Below, piece after piece: positions 1-8,137 of a stretch of DNA of 17,351 bases. Position numbers and translations under genes: made by a program. The stretch covers positions 12,241-29,591 of the forward strand of contig HF988092.1 in NCBI GenBank assembly GCA_000434635.1, written 5' to 3'. Each line of letters opens with the position of its first letter. Position 1 is the first letter of the stretch. This stretch comes from Firmicutes bacterium CAG:110. Lineage in GTDB: Bacteria > Bacillota > Clostridia > Oscillospirales > Oscillospiraceae. Below the pieces are notes generated by a model. That model did no database searches. It was not told the DNA's origin and saw nothing but the letters and a program-made list of their open reading frames with translations.

Positions 1-22
1 AGCCGCCGATACAGCAGCGGCT
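1..22 (-). terminator. Possible terminator hairpin after mglB, cut by the window edge
   Basis: A 6-bp stem (AGCCGC at 1-6 with GCGGCT at 17-22, loop of 10) lies about 20 bases past the mglB stop. The T-tract that would decide whether this is an intrinsic terminator falls outside the window, so the call is weak. If it does terminate, it would explain a high binding-protein level relative to the permease genes expected further left. Confidence 0.3.
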
Positions 23-42
23 GCCCTTTTTGGGTTTATAAC

Positions 43-1215
43 TTACTTGGTGTAGGCAGCGTAGGCGACGAACAGCTTGTTGGCAATGCCGTCGGCGATG
101 GAGTACATCTCGGCGTTGGTGCCGGCGGTGGCGGCGACGGCGTCAGCCATGGCGGTGCCTTCACCGGCGGCCTTGACGACGGAGGCGATGGCGACGGCCA
201 TGCCCTCGGCGTCCTGCTTGACGGTACCGGTCATCTTGCCGGCAGCGATCAGTTCCTTGGCGGCGTCGGTAGCGTCAACACCGAACACGGGGATGGTGGT
301 CGCGCCCTCGGCACCGGTGTTGTAGCCGGCAGCTTCCAGAGCGGAGATAGCGCCTTCAGCCATGTTGTCGTTGTTGCAGATGATCAGCTCGATCATGTTG
401 CCGTTGGCCTCGTTGTACTGGGACAGGTTGGTGTTCATGTAATCCAGAGCAGCCTGTGCGCTCCATGCGCCGCCCAGATCCACCTGATACTTGGAGGCGT
501 TGGAAGCGTCGAAGTACTCCAGAGCGGGCTTGCCGGCAGCGGTCAGGACAGCGTCGGCATCCTCAACACCGAACTGGGTGCGGTAGATGGCCTCAACGTT
601 GGCCTCGTCGCCCTTGAACATAGCGTAGGAGATCTTGCCGTCGCCGTTCAGGTCAACGGTATCCCAGTTGGCCAGCAGATACTCGCCGACCATCTTGCCC
701 TGCAGGTGACCGGCTTCGGGAGCGTCGGTGCCGATGAAGCAGATGTTGGTGTTGGCGTTCAGGACGGTGCCTTCCTCGCCGTCAGCCTCGATGGCGCGGT
801 TGAAGAAGATAACGGGGGTGCCGTTCGCCAGAGAGATGATCTCGTTGGCGACGTCGGGGGAGCCGGAAGTGACCATGTTGACGACCAGCAGGTTGTAGCC
901 GTCGGTGACAGCGGTCTGGATCTGCTCGTTCTGGGTGGTCTGGTTGTTGTTGCCATCGAAGTTGTTGTAGGTAACGCCCAGGCTGTCCAGCTGTGCGTCC
1001 AGAGCGGTACGGACGCTGGAAATGTAGGTGTCGGCGAAGGTGTAGTAGAACACGCCGACCTTCAGCTCGGAAGCTTCGACCTGAGCCTCGGTCTCGTTCC
1101 CTGCGGGGGCGGGGGTGGTAGCGGCGTTAGTGCTGGGGGTGGTGGTCTTGGAGCCGCAGGCGGCCATGGCGACTACCATGACAAGCGCGAGCAGCAGTGC
1201 AAGTGCCTTTTTCAT
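43..1215 (-). CDS. mglB: Galactose/glucose-binding lipoprotein of an Mgl-type ABC importer
   Basis: This 390-residue protein is the extracellular substrate-binding subunit of a monosaccharide ABC importer. A lipoprotein signal ends in the lipobox AMAAC, with lipidated Cys20. A Thr/Pro/Ala/Glu-rich linker to about residue 50 tethers the two-lobed periplasmic-binding fold. The sequence DLNGDGKIS at 188-196 has the EF-hand-like calcium loop that is characteristic of the galactose/glucose-binding protein MglB. Ligand-site features of the family are present: FNRA near 138-141, NNDNMAEG at 281-288 and FGVDATD at 311-317. The start is ATG with GGAGG about 9 bases upstream. The length is above that of E. 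coli MglB because of the lipid anchor and linker. MglA and MglC are not in the window and would be expected to the left. The sugar could also be another hexose; the calcium loop favours galactose or glucose. The adjacent sensor operon is its likely regulator (inference). Confidence 0.8.
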   Translation of the reverse strand: MKKALALLLALVMVVAMAACGSKTTTPSTNAATTPAPAGNETEAQVEASELKVGVFYYTFADTYISSVRTALDAQLDSLGVTYNNFDGNNNQTTQNEQIQTAVTDGYNLLVVNMVTSGSPDVANEIISLANGTPVIFFNRAIEADGEEGTVLNANTNICFIGTDAPEAGHLQGKMVGEYLLANWDTVDLNGDGKISYAMFKGDEANVEAIYRTQFGVEDADAVLTAAGKPALEYFDASNASKYQVDLGGAWSAQAALDYMNTNLSQYNEANGNMIELIICNNDNMAEGAISALEAAGYNTGAEGATTIPVFGVDATDAAKELIAAGKMTGTVKQDAEGMAVAIASVVKAAGEGTAMADAVAATAGTNAEMYSIADGIANKLFVAYAAYTK

Positions 1216-1276
1216 TGCTTTTTTCCTCCATTAATTTCATTTTTTGGTTTCGCCGGGTTGGCTTCACCGTGACTAT

Positions 1277-1285
1277 ATTGTATCA
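1277..1285 (-). promoter_or_regulatory. Candidate extended -10 promoter of mglB
   Basis: On the minus strand TGATACAAT gives an extended -10 (TG-N-TACAAT) 62 bases before the mglB start. No good -35 is found at 16-18 bases, which fits either an extended -10 promoter or one that depends on an activator such as the AraC-type regulator encoded upstream. Confidence 0.4.
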
Positions 1286-1412
1286 GATACGGATTTTTTT
1301 CACAGTCATTTTTCCTCGCGGATTTTCTCAAAAAATTTTGCCACCTCCAAAAAACGCGCCGTGTTTTTGTGCAAAAAGCCCTAAGAAACGGTAAAAATTG
1401 CAAGTACGCCGA
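1286..1412. other. Intergenic region between the sensor operon and mglB, rich in A/T tracts
   Basis: With the bases down to the mglB start this gap is 197 bases and holds no gene. It carries five short A or T tracts (1330-1335, 1349-1354, 1364-1368, 1373-1377, 1393-1397). Four of them are spaced about 20 bases apart, which could bend the DNA upstream of the mglB promoter. I see no convincing intrinsic terminator for the sensor operon here; only a weak AAAAAC/GTTTTT pairing is visible. Read-through from the sensor operon into mglB is therefore possible. Confidence 0.35.
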
Positions 1413-2375
1413 TCAACCGAAAGAAAACATGGCCTTCTGGCTCTCCATGGTAAACATATTTTCTTTGGTGACGATGGTGGTCGCGGTGTCGATGAGCGCC
1501 GTGGAATCGAATTTTTCCCCCTGCAAAACCTGCCACGCCTTTTCTACGCCCAGATACCCCATGGCGTAGGAATTCTGCACCACCAGAGCGGCCACCGCCC
1601 CGGTCTGCAGCAGCTCGATGCAATTGACGTTGCTGTCGAAGGACACGGCGTGTACCTGACCCGTCAGCCCCAGGGAGTCCACCGCCTGGGCAACGCCCAC
1701 GGCCAGTGGCTCGTTGAAGCCGATCAGCACGTTGATCTCCGGATGCTCCCGCAGCAGCTTCTCCGCCGCCAGACGGGCTTCCAGAGCATCGGTGGAAACA
1801 TTGACGGCGTAAATGCCCTTGACCCGGCTGTCCCCAAGCAGCACCTCCCGGAAGCCCTGCTCCCGCTCCCGGCAGTTCTGGGTCTCGGCGTAGGCGTTGA
1901 CAATGCCCACAACGATTTTTTCCTGCGCCGTTTTCAGCGCGGCCTCCCCGCTCATGCGCCCGGCCGCCACATTGTCCGTCCCGATGCGCACGGAAACGCC
2001 TTTGGAATCCACATCGCTGTCAATGACCACCACCCGGACGCCCGCGGCCACGGCTTCGTCGATGGCGGCGGCGTTTTCCGTGTAGCTGATGGCGGAGAAG
2101 ACGATCGCGTCCGCCCCGTCGGCCACGGCCTGCCGGATGTAGTCGTTCTGTGCTTCAAAGTCCTCCTCCGTGTCCGGGGCAAGGATGGTCAACTGCACGT
2201 TATATTCGGATTTCGCGGCGTTTGCCCCGGAAAAAACCGCTTTCCAGAACTCCGTGGTGGAGGATTTGGCGATCAGATAGATATTGTACGACCCGCCGCT
2301 CTGATGCGTACCGGCGCAGCCGGAAAGGCACACCAGCAGCGCCAGAAAAACGGCGATCCACTTAATGCTTTTCAT
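1413..2375 (-). CDS. Sugar-sensing periplasmic-binding lipoprotein of the two-component operon
   Basis: This 320-residue lipoprotein (lipobox LSGC, lipidated Cys20) has the LacI/ribose-binding periplasmic fold. Visible family features include a first strand and ligand loop at IYLIAKSSTTEFWKAV (32-47), the DGADAIVFSA segment (86-95), VVVIDSDVDSKG (115-126) and IGTDNVAAG (131-139). Its ATG overlaps the last 14 bases of the kinase gene and has AGGAGG about 7 bases upstream, so the two are translationally coupled. No permease or ATPase lies beside it. I therefore infer that it acts as the ligand-sensing partner of the kinase, as XylFII does with LytS or AraP with AraS, and not as an importer subunit. 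The ligand is unknown; a monosaccharide is likely given the mglB-like gene next door. An orphan transporter subunit is the alternative. Confidence 0.8.
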   Translation of the reverse strand: MKSIKWIAVFLALLVCLSGCAGTHQSGGSYNIYLIAKSSTTEFWKAVFSGANAAKSEYNVQLTILAPDTEEDFEAQNDYIRQAVADGADAIVFSAISYTENAAAIDEAVAAGVRVVVIDSDVDSKGVSVRIGTDNVAAGRMSGEAALKTAQEKIVVGIVNAYAETQNCREREQGFREVLLGDSRVKGIYAVNVSTDALEARLAAEKLLREHPEINVLIGFNEPLAVGVAQAVDSLGLTGQVHAVSFDSNVNCIELLQTGAVAALVVQNSYAMGYLGVEKAWQVLQGEKFDSTALIDTATTIVTKENMFTMESQKAMFSFG

Positions 2376-4071
2376 GTTCCACCTCCTCCCGTACCTTCGG
2401 CATACGCACCGTTACCTTCGTTCCCTCGTCCGGGACGCTTTCGATGGTGATGCCGTAGGCGTCGCCGAACCAGATCTTCAGACGGTCGTTGACATTCTTG
2501 ATGCCGATGCCGGACTTTCCGTCGGGCTTGCGGCGGAAAATTTCCTCGATCTGCTCCGGCTCCATGCCCACGCCGTTGTCTTCCACCGTGAAGAGAACAT
2601 CCTCCCCCTCGGCGCGGACGCGAATTTCAATATGTCCCTCGTCCACCAGACCGTTGACGCCGTGGTAGATGGCGTTTTCGATGATGGGCTGGAGGGTGAT
2701 CTTGTTGCAGAGATACTCCGTACAGTCTTCCTCCACGTCGAAGTGGTAGGAAAACTGCTCCTTGTAGCGCACGCTCTGGATTTGCAGATAGCTCTGGGCG
2801 TGCTGCACCTCGCTGCGAATGGGGATCAGCTCGTGGCCCTTGCTGATGCTGATGCGGAACAGCCGCGCCAGCGCGTTGACCATCACCACGGCTTCCGCGT
2901 TCTTCCCCTGCTCGCACATCCACGAAATGGAATCCAGCGTATTGTAGAGAAAGTGGGGGTTGATCTGCGCCTGTAGGGCTTTCAGCTCCGTCTTGCGCAG
3001 GTTGACTTCCTCACTGCGCACCGTGGCCATGAGCTTCTGGATTTTTTTGACCATGTGGTCAAAGGACGCCGACAGGTTCTCCACCTCCCGGACGCCGGTG
3101 ACGGGTTCATAGGAAAAGCCCTCGCCGGACTTTTCAAAGCTCTGCATGGCGACGATCAGATCGTGAATGGGACTGGACAGCACCCGGGAAAGCATCAGGC
3201 TCAGCAGCACCGCCGCAGCCAGAATAAACAGTGCGCCGATGAAGGTAATGCGCATGATCTCCCGCAGGGCGTCGGTAATCAGCTCCTGAAACGAGCTGAC
3301 GCCTACGACCCGCCAGATGCCGTTTTCCAGCGTCTGGACGGTGTAGATGGTGCTCCCCTCCACATGCGTCCCGTCCGGGAGAGAGGCCGTCAGGTCGGTA
3401 TTCTCGCTTTTCAGCGCGGAGTAAATGAGCTGCTGCTGGGGGTGGTAAACGAGGTTCCCCTCCGTGTCCTCAAGGAAGCAGTAGCCCCGCTGGCCGATAC
3501 CCACGCCGCTGATATAGGTGGAAATATTGGAGCAGCTCACGTCCACGGCGATGTACCGCTCCCCCTCTCCGGTGGTAGCAGGGCGGATGATGGTCACGAC
3601 CCATGGGTAATCCTCCGCGAAAATCGACATCACGTGGGGCGCGGAAATGAAGCCCGTCTCGTAAAGCTCCCGCTTGTCCGGGTCAAAGGAAAGGTTTTGC
3701 AGGATATCTTCCCGCAGGCGGCGGCCAAGGCTGTAGCAGTTGCGCATTTCCCCCTCCGCGTCGTAGGTGGTGACGGCCACCACATCGGCGCGAATTTCCA
3801 GAAACGCCTCGAACCGGGCTTCCCGTTCCTCCGCGGGCAGGTCTAAGTAGCCGGTCAGCAGCGTCACCGCGTCGTTCATGTCCTCCAAATATTCATTCAT
3901 GGTGCTGCTGGCCTGAGCGATGGCCTGACGGCTGGTGGTCTCGGCGTTGCGCAGCAGCGTCCGGCGATAGGTCTGCATAAAGACCAGATTGGCGCACAGA
4001 AGCACACTCACCGCAACCGCCGTGAGCGTGAGCGCCATGATGAGATTCATGCTGAGACCCTTTTTCTTCAT
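2362..4071 (-). CDS. Membrane sensor histidine kinase, YesM/LytS-like
   Basis: This 569-residue kinase has an N-terminal membrane helix (about 10-34), an extracellular sensor region of roughly 235 residues (35-270) that looks like a dCACHE fold, a second helix (about 275-297), a HAMP-like linker (298-352) and a His_kinase/HATPase_c core. The phospho-acceptor is His373 in INPHFLYNTLDS. The N-box is LQPIIENAIYHG (460-471, Asn466), and the ATP lid contains DNGVGM (498-503) and SGIGIKNVNDRL (520-531). The start is the ATG at 4071, which overlaps the response-regulator stop as ATGA. A longer in-frame extension to 4209 would run inside the regulator gene and is rejected. Its end overlaps the binding-lipoprotein gene by 14 bases. 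It probably reads the lipoprotein's ligand state and phosphorylates the AraC-type regulator. Confidence 0.93.
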   Translation of the reverse strand: MKKKGLSMNLIMALTLTAVAVSVLLCANLVFMQTYRRTLLRNAETTSRQAIAQASSTMNEYLEDMNDAVTLLTGYLDLPAEEREARFEAFLEIRADVVAVTTYDAEGEMRNCYSLGRRLREDILQNLSFDPDKRELYETGFISAPHVMSIFAEDYPWVVTIIRPATTGEGERYIAVDVSCSNISTYISGVGIGQRGYCFLEDTEGNLVYHPQQQLIYSALKSENTDLTASLPDGTHVEGSTIYTVQTLENGIWRVVGVSSFQELITDALREIMRITFIGALFILAAAVLLSLMLSRVLSSPIHDLIVAMQSFEKSGEGFSYEPVTGVREVENLSASFDHMVKKIQKLMATVRSEEVNLRKTELKALQAQINPHFLYNTLDSISWMCEQGKNAEAVVMVNALARLFRISISKGHELIPIRSEVQHAQSYLQIQSVRYKEQFSYHFDVEEDCTEYLCNKITLQPIIENAIYHGVNGLVDEGHIEIRVRAEGEDVLFTVEDNGVGMEPEQIEEIFRRKPDGKSGIGIKNVNDRLKIWFGDAYGITIESVPDEGTKVTVRMPKVREEVEHEKH

Positions 4072-5285
4072 GCGTTGGCCTCTTTCTGTTCCTGACGCAT
4101 CCGCGCCGGGGATTTTCCGTAGTATTTTTTGAAGCAGTAGCCGAAATAGCTCTGGTCGGCGTAGCCGCAGCGGCGGGACACCTCGGCAATGCGGCTGCTG
4201 CCGCCCCACAGCAGCTTCAGCGCCACGTCCATCCGTTTTTGGATCAGCAGGTTCATGAAGGTGTCACCGTAGAATTTTTTGATGTTCGCGCCCAGGTAAT
4301 TGGCGCTGATGTGCAGCCGCTCGCTGACGGATTGCAGCGACAGCTCCTCGTCCATGTATTCCTTCTCGATGATCTTCAGCGCCCGGGCGCAGAGCATGGC
4401 CATGTCGTCCCAGCCCCCGGCGGCGTACAGTCCGCCGCCTCTGCGGGCGATTTTCAGGGCTTCCATGGCTTCTAAGTAAGCGGCGTGTCCCTCGCCGAGA
4501 GAGGCGTACTCCTTGCTTAAGCCCGCCAGCGCTTCGGCGCCCCATGCCCGGCGGGTGGCCTGCCGCAGCTCGTCCAGGGAAGCATACAGCCGCCCGAATC
4601 CGTTGCTGGAGGCCAGCAGAAGCACCGTCCGGTCGCCGCTGGAAAATCCGCAGCAGGAAAACGCCCGGGAGAAAATCCGCTCCGCCATGGGAAGCAGCTC
4701 CGGGTGCGCCCCGTCGGGCAGGCTGAACGCCGCCACCACGATATGCTCGTCCCCCCGGATTTCCATTCCGGCGCTTCGCAGAGATTCCGCCGCGGCGGAC
4801 GGCTCCGGACGGGCGTACTCGTCCAAAAGCATCGTGGCCGTGACCATCCGCAGCGCTTCCGCGCCGCCCTGAGGGCGGGTCAGGCTGGCAAGGCGTTTTT
4901 CGATCTTGTCGTGAATCTTCCGCAGTTCTTCCGTCAGCTCCGCCATGCTGATGGGCTTGAGAAGGTAGGCCACGATCTCGTCCTCGATGCCGGCCTTGGC
5001 GTACTCAAAATCGTCGTAGCCGCTTAGGAACGCCACTTGCAGCAGCGGCTGGACGGCCTTCGCCTGTCTGGTGAGAGCCGTCCCGGAAATAAACGGCATC
5101 CGGATATCCGTCAGCAGGAAATCCGGCTGAAGCGCTTCCACCAGCTGCAGCGCGTCCAGCCCGTTCCCGGCGCGCCCCACAAGGCGGAAGCCCAGGGACT
5201 CCCAGTCGATCAGCTGGCAGACGGCGCCCAGCAGCTCCGGCTCATCGTCCGCCACCAGAACGGTCAACACCTGATGCTTTTCCAT
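4068..5285 (-). CDS. Response regulator with AraC-type DNA-binding domain, YesN-like
   Basis: This 405-residue cytoplasmic regulator starts with a receiver domain (about 6-125). The acidic pocket is ADDE (12-15), the phospho-acceptor is Asp60 in LLTDIRMP, and Lys110 sits in YLLKPIS. A linker of about 170 residues follows; YesN-type proteins often have one of variable sequence. The C-terminal 100 residues hold two helix-turn-helix units of the AraC type, including LSLQSVSERLHISANYLG and IAEVSRRCGYADQSYFGYCFKKYYGKSP-type motifs (the latter in the last 50 residues). The ATG at 5285 has GGAGGG 7 bases upstream; a longer start at 5342 would fall inside the neighbouring terminator. It is the first gene of the sensor operon. 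Likely targets are mglB and its own operon (inference). Confidence 0.93.
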   Translation of the reverse strand: MEKHQVLTVLVADDEPELLGAVCQLIDWESLGFRLVGRAGNGLDALQLVEALQPDFLLTDIRMPFISGTALTRQAKAVQPLLQVAFLSGYDDFEYAKAGIEDEIVAYLLKPISMAELTEELRKIHDKIEKRLASLTRPQGGAEALRMVTATMLLDEYARPEPSAAAESLRSAGMEIRGDEHIVVAAFSLPDGAHPELLPMAERIFSRAFSCCGFSSGDRTVLLLASSNGFGRLYASLDELRQATRRAWGAEALAGLSKEYASLGEGHAAYLEAMEALKIARRGGGLYAAGGWDDMAMLCARALKIIEKEYMDEELSLQSVSERLHISANYLGANIKKFYGDTFMNLLIQKRMDVALKLLWGGSSRIAEVSRRCGYADQSYFGYCFKKYYGKSPARMRQEQKEANA

Positions 5286-5315
5286 GCTCAGCCCTCCATT
5301 CGCATTGTTGATTTG

Positions 5316-5344
5316 ATTATAAAAGATTTCCCGAAAAAACACAA
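5316..5344 (-). promoter_or_regulatory. Candidate promoter of the sensor operon
   Basis: The minus strand has a perfect TATAAT -10 (5316-5321) and a poor -35, TTGTGT (5339-5344), separated by 17 bases. The expected start site is about 20 bases before the AGGAGG-type site of the response regulator. The -35 lies inside the terminator stem of the preceding operon. Confidence 0.55.
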
Positions 5345-5378
5345 GCCCGGAATGTTACATTTTCACATTCCGGGCTTG
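5334..5378 (-). terminator. Intrinsic terminator of the gntR-ABC-lipoprotein operon
   Basis: A perfect 14-bp stem (5365-5378 pairs with 5342-5355, loop of 9) is followed on the minus strand by GTTTTTTC (complement of 5333-5340). It lies 21 bases past the lipoprotein stop codon. This is a textbook Rho-independent terminator for minus-strand transcription. Confidence 0.9.
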
Positions 5379-5398
5379 CCCCTTGATTTGATTTTTGG

Positions 5399-6211
5399 TT
5401 ATTTTACAAGTGCATCAATATTCGCTGTCGTGATCTTCTGCCACGGAATGGTCAGGGGTTCCTTATTGGTGAATATCCCCGCTTCCCATTTCTCATAGTC
5501 CGCCCTGTTCATGAACCGCCGCTCTCCGTTTTCCGTTATCAGGTAGACATAGCCGTCATGCTCGGTGTCAATGTCATCCGGGTAGGGCGTTTCCGTATAG
5601 GAATCGTAGTCGGTGATATCCTTGCACCATGCGTCCACATAGAAGGCGTCTTTATAGCTATCCTCCGCTTCGTCATAATACGCAATGGCGTAAGGCCAGA
5701 GGACATCCCCCGCATACCCCTGATTGTGGGACGCCTCCACCTTGAGCATACCGGGATAATGGGTCACTCCCACATAACTGTAGGACTCAATCCGCACGCC
5801 GTCGGTTTGGGGGTCATAGCCATAGATGATCTCACACATTCCCGCCATGTAGGTGTTGGATACGGAAACCAGCAGTTCTTCCTCCCCGTCTCCGTCCACA
5901 TCCGTAACGGCAAATTGTTCGTCTTCAATCGTACCCGGTTCCCACACTTCAATATTCCCCGAGTCGGGCAGTTCCGGCCAGCGCAGATCGTCATGGACAG
6001 TCCGGAGCGCCCGCTGGAACGCGCTGCGGGCAGCGTCGTTCCGGTCGGGGACGGTGGTTTCCGGCTGGGTGGGCTCTGCCGTTGTCTCCACGGGGATACG
6101 TTTCGACGGAGCGAAGTACTGTGCCATGGTGGGCTTCGGTGCGGTTGTCCTGCTGCAAGCGGAAAGAAGCAGCAGCATCACCGCCAGCATGAGACATAGT
6201 TTCTTTTTCAT
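5399..6211 (-). CDS. Unrecognised lipoprotein with an acidic repeat-like motif, last gene of the ABC operon
   Basis: I do not recognise this 270-residue protein. A clear lipoprotein signal ends in LSAC (lipidated Cys19). A Thr/Pro/Glu-rich linker runs to about residue 56, and an extracellular domain follows. The stretch TDVDGDGEEELLV (103-115) looks like a calcium-binding FG-GAP/VCBS-type loop, which is common in surface proteins that carry a single such hairpin; this resemblance does not give a function. The rest is rich in Tyr, Asp and Glu with no catalytic signature I can name. Its ATG lies 15 bases after the permease stop, behind a modest AAAGGGAAG site, and the operon terminator follows. 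The position suggests an accessory or sensing role for the ABC transporter, for example binding a peptide or envelope compound at the outer face (inference). Confidence 0.75.
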   Translation of the reverse strand: MKKKLCLMLAVMLLLLSACSRTTAPKPTMAQYFAPSKRIPVETTAEPTQPETTVPDRNDAARSAFQRALRTVHDDLRWPELPDSGNIEVWEPGTIEDEQFAVTDVDGDGEEELLVSVSNTYMAGMCEIIYGYDPQTDGVRIESYSYVGVTHYPGMLKVEASHNQGYAGDVLWPYAIAYYDEAEDSYKDAFYVDAWCKDITDYDSYTETPYPDDIDTEHDGYVYLITENGERRFMNRADYEKWEAGIFTNKEPLTIPWQKITTANIDALVK

Positions 6212-6226
6212 CGGTCTTCCCTTTCT

Positions 6227-8137
6227 TTAGTTCAGCACAATGGGCGCTTCCTCCACGACCTCTTCCGTCAGGCAGTCGTGCTCCCGCATCCACTCCAGCG
6301 TATGCGCGGAGTCGGCAAAGACGGACAGGTACGCGCCGGTGGCATACACATCGTTCTCCCCCCAGAGGGATATTGTCAGGGACTTTGTCTTGTAATATTC
6401 CTCGTTATACTTGTCGTAGTCCCAGAAATATCCCAGATGGTAAGCACTTCTCTGGGTCATGGTGCGCTCGTCGCAGTCGGCCTTGACGGCGGCCAGCAGA
6501 GACTCCACCAGCTCCGGCGTGATCTGGTATTCATGCAGAGTCATGTCTCCGATGTTCATGGAGGTGATATCCTCCGGGTTAAAGCCATCCTGATAGCCGT
6601 ACCGTGCCTGCTTCCATACCTGTTCCCAGCGGCTTGCGTACTCTTTTACGATCTTGCCCTCGTCCAGATTTGCCCAGATGTTGTAGTTACGGGTCATGGT
6701 GCAGCCGTTTTTCAGCTTGTAATAAATGGTGATGTAATCTGTGGTCAGCATCGGCCCGTCGGCGTTGTAGCCGCCCTCACCGTAGACGAAGCCGCCCTCC
6801 GGCATGACCGGGTGCTTTTCCTTTTCCTCCCGGTGCAGGATGTAGGCCAGCGGGTAGTCGCCGTAGCTCTCGATGCGGTCTTCCAGCGCCATGGCGTGGA
6901 GGGTGGTGATTCTCCGGATGTCTTCCTCGTCGGTCAGCTCCAGCCCGTCATAATTCAGGGTCACGGAGCTGACGTCCTCCACATCCGGGATGCGGTCTTC
7001 AATGCCCAGCACGTCAAAGCGGGTGGCCACCAGCGTCACGGCGACCATGGCGGTCAGAAGCCCCAGGCCGACCCAGCTGCGCAGCTGGAACACCCGGGTG
7101 GTGCGCTTCAGAAGCATTTTTGCGCCGAACCAACCGGCGGCGCCGCCGCAGAACAGAAGAAGATACAGCATGGACATACCGGCGCCGATTTTGTACGCGA
7201 GGAAGGTTTCCACACCCATAACCACCAGCGTACCGACCCCCACAGCGCAGACCAGCTGAAACAGCGGCTGCAAAATGGGAAACGCGACGGCGTCCCCGGC
7301 GCATTCCAGATTCCGCTTCCGGTACAGGAGCAATCCCACGATGGCAAAGACGATGCCCACCGCCGCGTAGATCAGCAGGGACGTGAATTTCCCCTGATCG
7401 ACGCTGAACGCCGCCACCATTTCACTTTCCCGGCCGTAGAACCGCAGCGACAGCTGGTGGAAATCCTTCACCGCCACATAAGCGCCGTTGGTCATATCCG
7501 CCACGGGCGTCAGCAGGCTGACCCACCTGTCCGGCGTGACCACGCCGAAGAGCATGGGCGTGTAAAGGGTATTGATAATATAGTAGAGGATAAACGCGCC
7601 GCCGTTCAGCACCGCGTACACAACTGCCATGGCAAAGCGGTTGCCGGTGCAGAACACGCTGAAAATCGCCACGCCGAAGAAGGTGATGAATTGCAGGTTG
7701 GTGCCGACGTACCATAAAAGCGCGATCTGCCACGCGTTTTCCACAATGGTGGCGTTCAGCAGCGGCACGGACAGCAGCGCCATCACCGCCGTGGGAATCA
7801 TGGAGAACAGCAGTCCGGAGACCACGTTGGTCAGAAACAGCGTCTCCCGGCGCATGGGCATGGCGTGCAGAGCGTTGCACATCCGGGAATTATACAGGTC
7901 GCCGAACAGCAGCATGGCGCACAGCGGCGCGAAGAACAGGTTCACGAGACCCATGACCTGAATGCATTCCCCCATCCGGGAGGCGAACCAGAACGTCCGG
8001 CCCATTTCCTCATTGATCTGGTACAGCATCATCATGCCCAGAATCAGGCACAGGGTGTACACCGCCATCACCGGGGCGAACCGGGTCAGGTTCTTTTTGA
8101 ACACGGTTTTATTAAAGAAGGATGTCTTTGATTTCAT
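6227..8137 (-). CDS. ABC-2 type permease with large extracytoplasmic C-terminal domain
   Basis: This 636-residue protein is the membrane subunit of the ABC exporter encoded with the ATPase. Nine hydrophobic segments can be seen (about 22-40, 62-80, 104-128, 138-160, 167-190, 252-271, 292-310, 318-340, 354-372). A hydrophilic domain of roughly 260 residues (about 374-636) then closes the protein. With a short charged N-terminus inside, nine helices would put that domain outside the cell. The helix count is by eye. The ATG at 8137 lies within the last codons of the ATPase gene (26-base overlap) and has GGGAGG 8 bases upstream. A longer start at 8197 is rejected because it is buried in the ATPase gene. 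It resembles YtrC/YtrD-type permeases in context. The substrate is unknown; export of a peptide or antibiotic, or envelope homeostasis, would fit. The C-terminal domain is much larger than in a minimal ABC-2 permease. Confidence 0.85.
   Translation of the reverse strand: MKSKTSFFNKTVFKKNLTRFAPVMAVYTLCLILGMMMLYQINEEMGRTFWFASRMGECIQVMGLVNLFFAPLCAMLLFGDLYNSRMCNALHAMPMRRETLFLTNVVSGLLFSMIPTAVMALLSVPLLNATIVENAWQIALLWYVGTNLQFITFFGVAIFSVFCTGNRFAMAVVYAVLNGGAFILYYIINTLYTPMLFGVVTPDRWVSLLTPVADMTNGAYVAVKDFHQLSLRFYGRESEMVAAFSVDQGKFTSLLIYAAVGIVFAIVGLLLYRKRNLECAGDAVAFPILQPLFQLVCAVGVGTLVVMGVETFLAYKIGAGMSMLYLLLFCGGAAGWFGAKMLLKRTTRVFQLRSWVGLGLLTAMVAVTLVATRFDVLGIEDRIPDVEDVSSVTLNYDGLELTDEEDIRRITTLHAMALEDRIESYGDYPLAYILHREEKEKHPVMPEGGFVYGEGGYNADGPMLTTDYITIYYKLKNGCTMTRNYNIWANLDEGKIVKEYASRWEQVWKQARYGYQDGFNPEDITSMNIGDMTLHEYQITPELVESLLAAVKADCDERTMTQRSAYHLGYFWDYDKYNEEYYKTKSLTISLWGENDVYATGAYLSVFADSAHTLEWMREHDCLTEEVVEEAPIVLN

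Noticed and set aside
1355..1370. Terminator of the sensor operon from the AAAAAC/GTTTTT pairing
   Set aside because: The stem is about six A-T-rich pairs with no GC core and no following T-tract beyond the stem itself.
4072..4209. Longer N-terminus for the histidine kinase
   Set aside because: The extra 46 residues are arginine-rich, overlap the response regulator gene and precede an ATGA-coupled start followed by a clear membrane helix.
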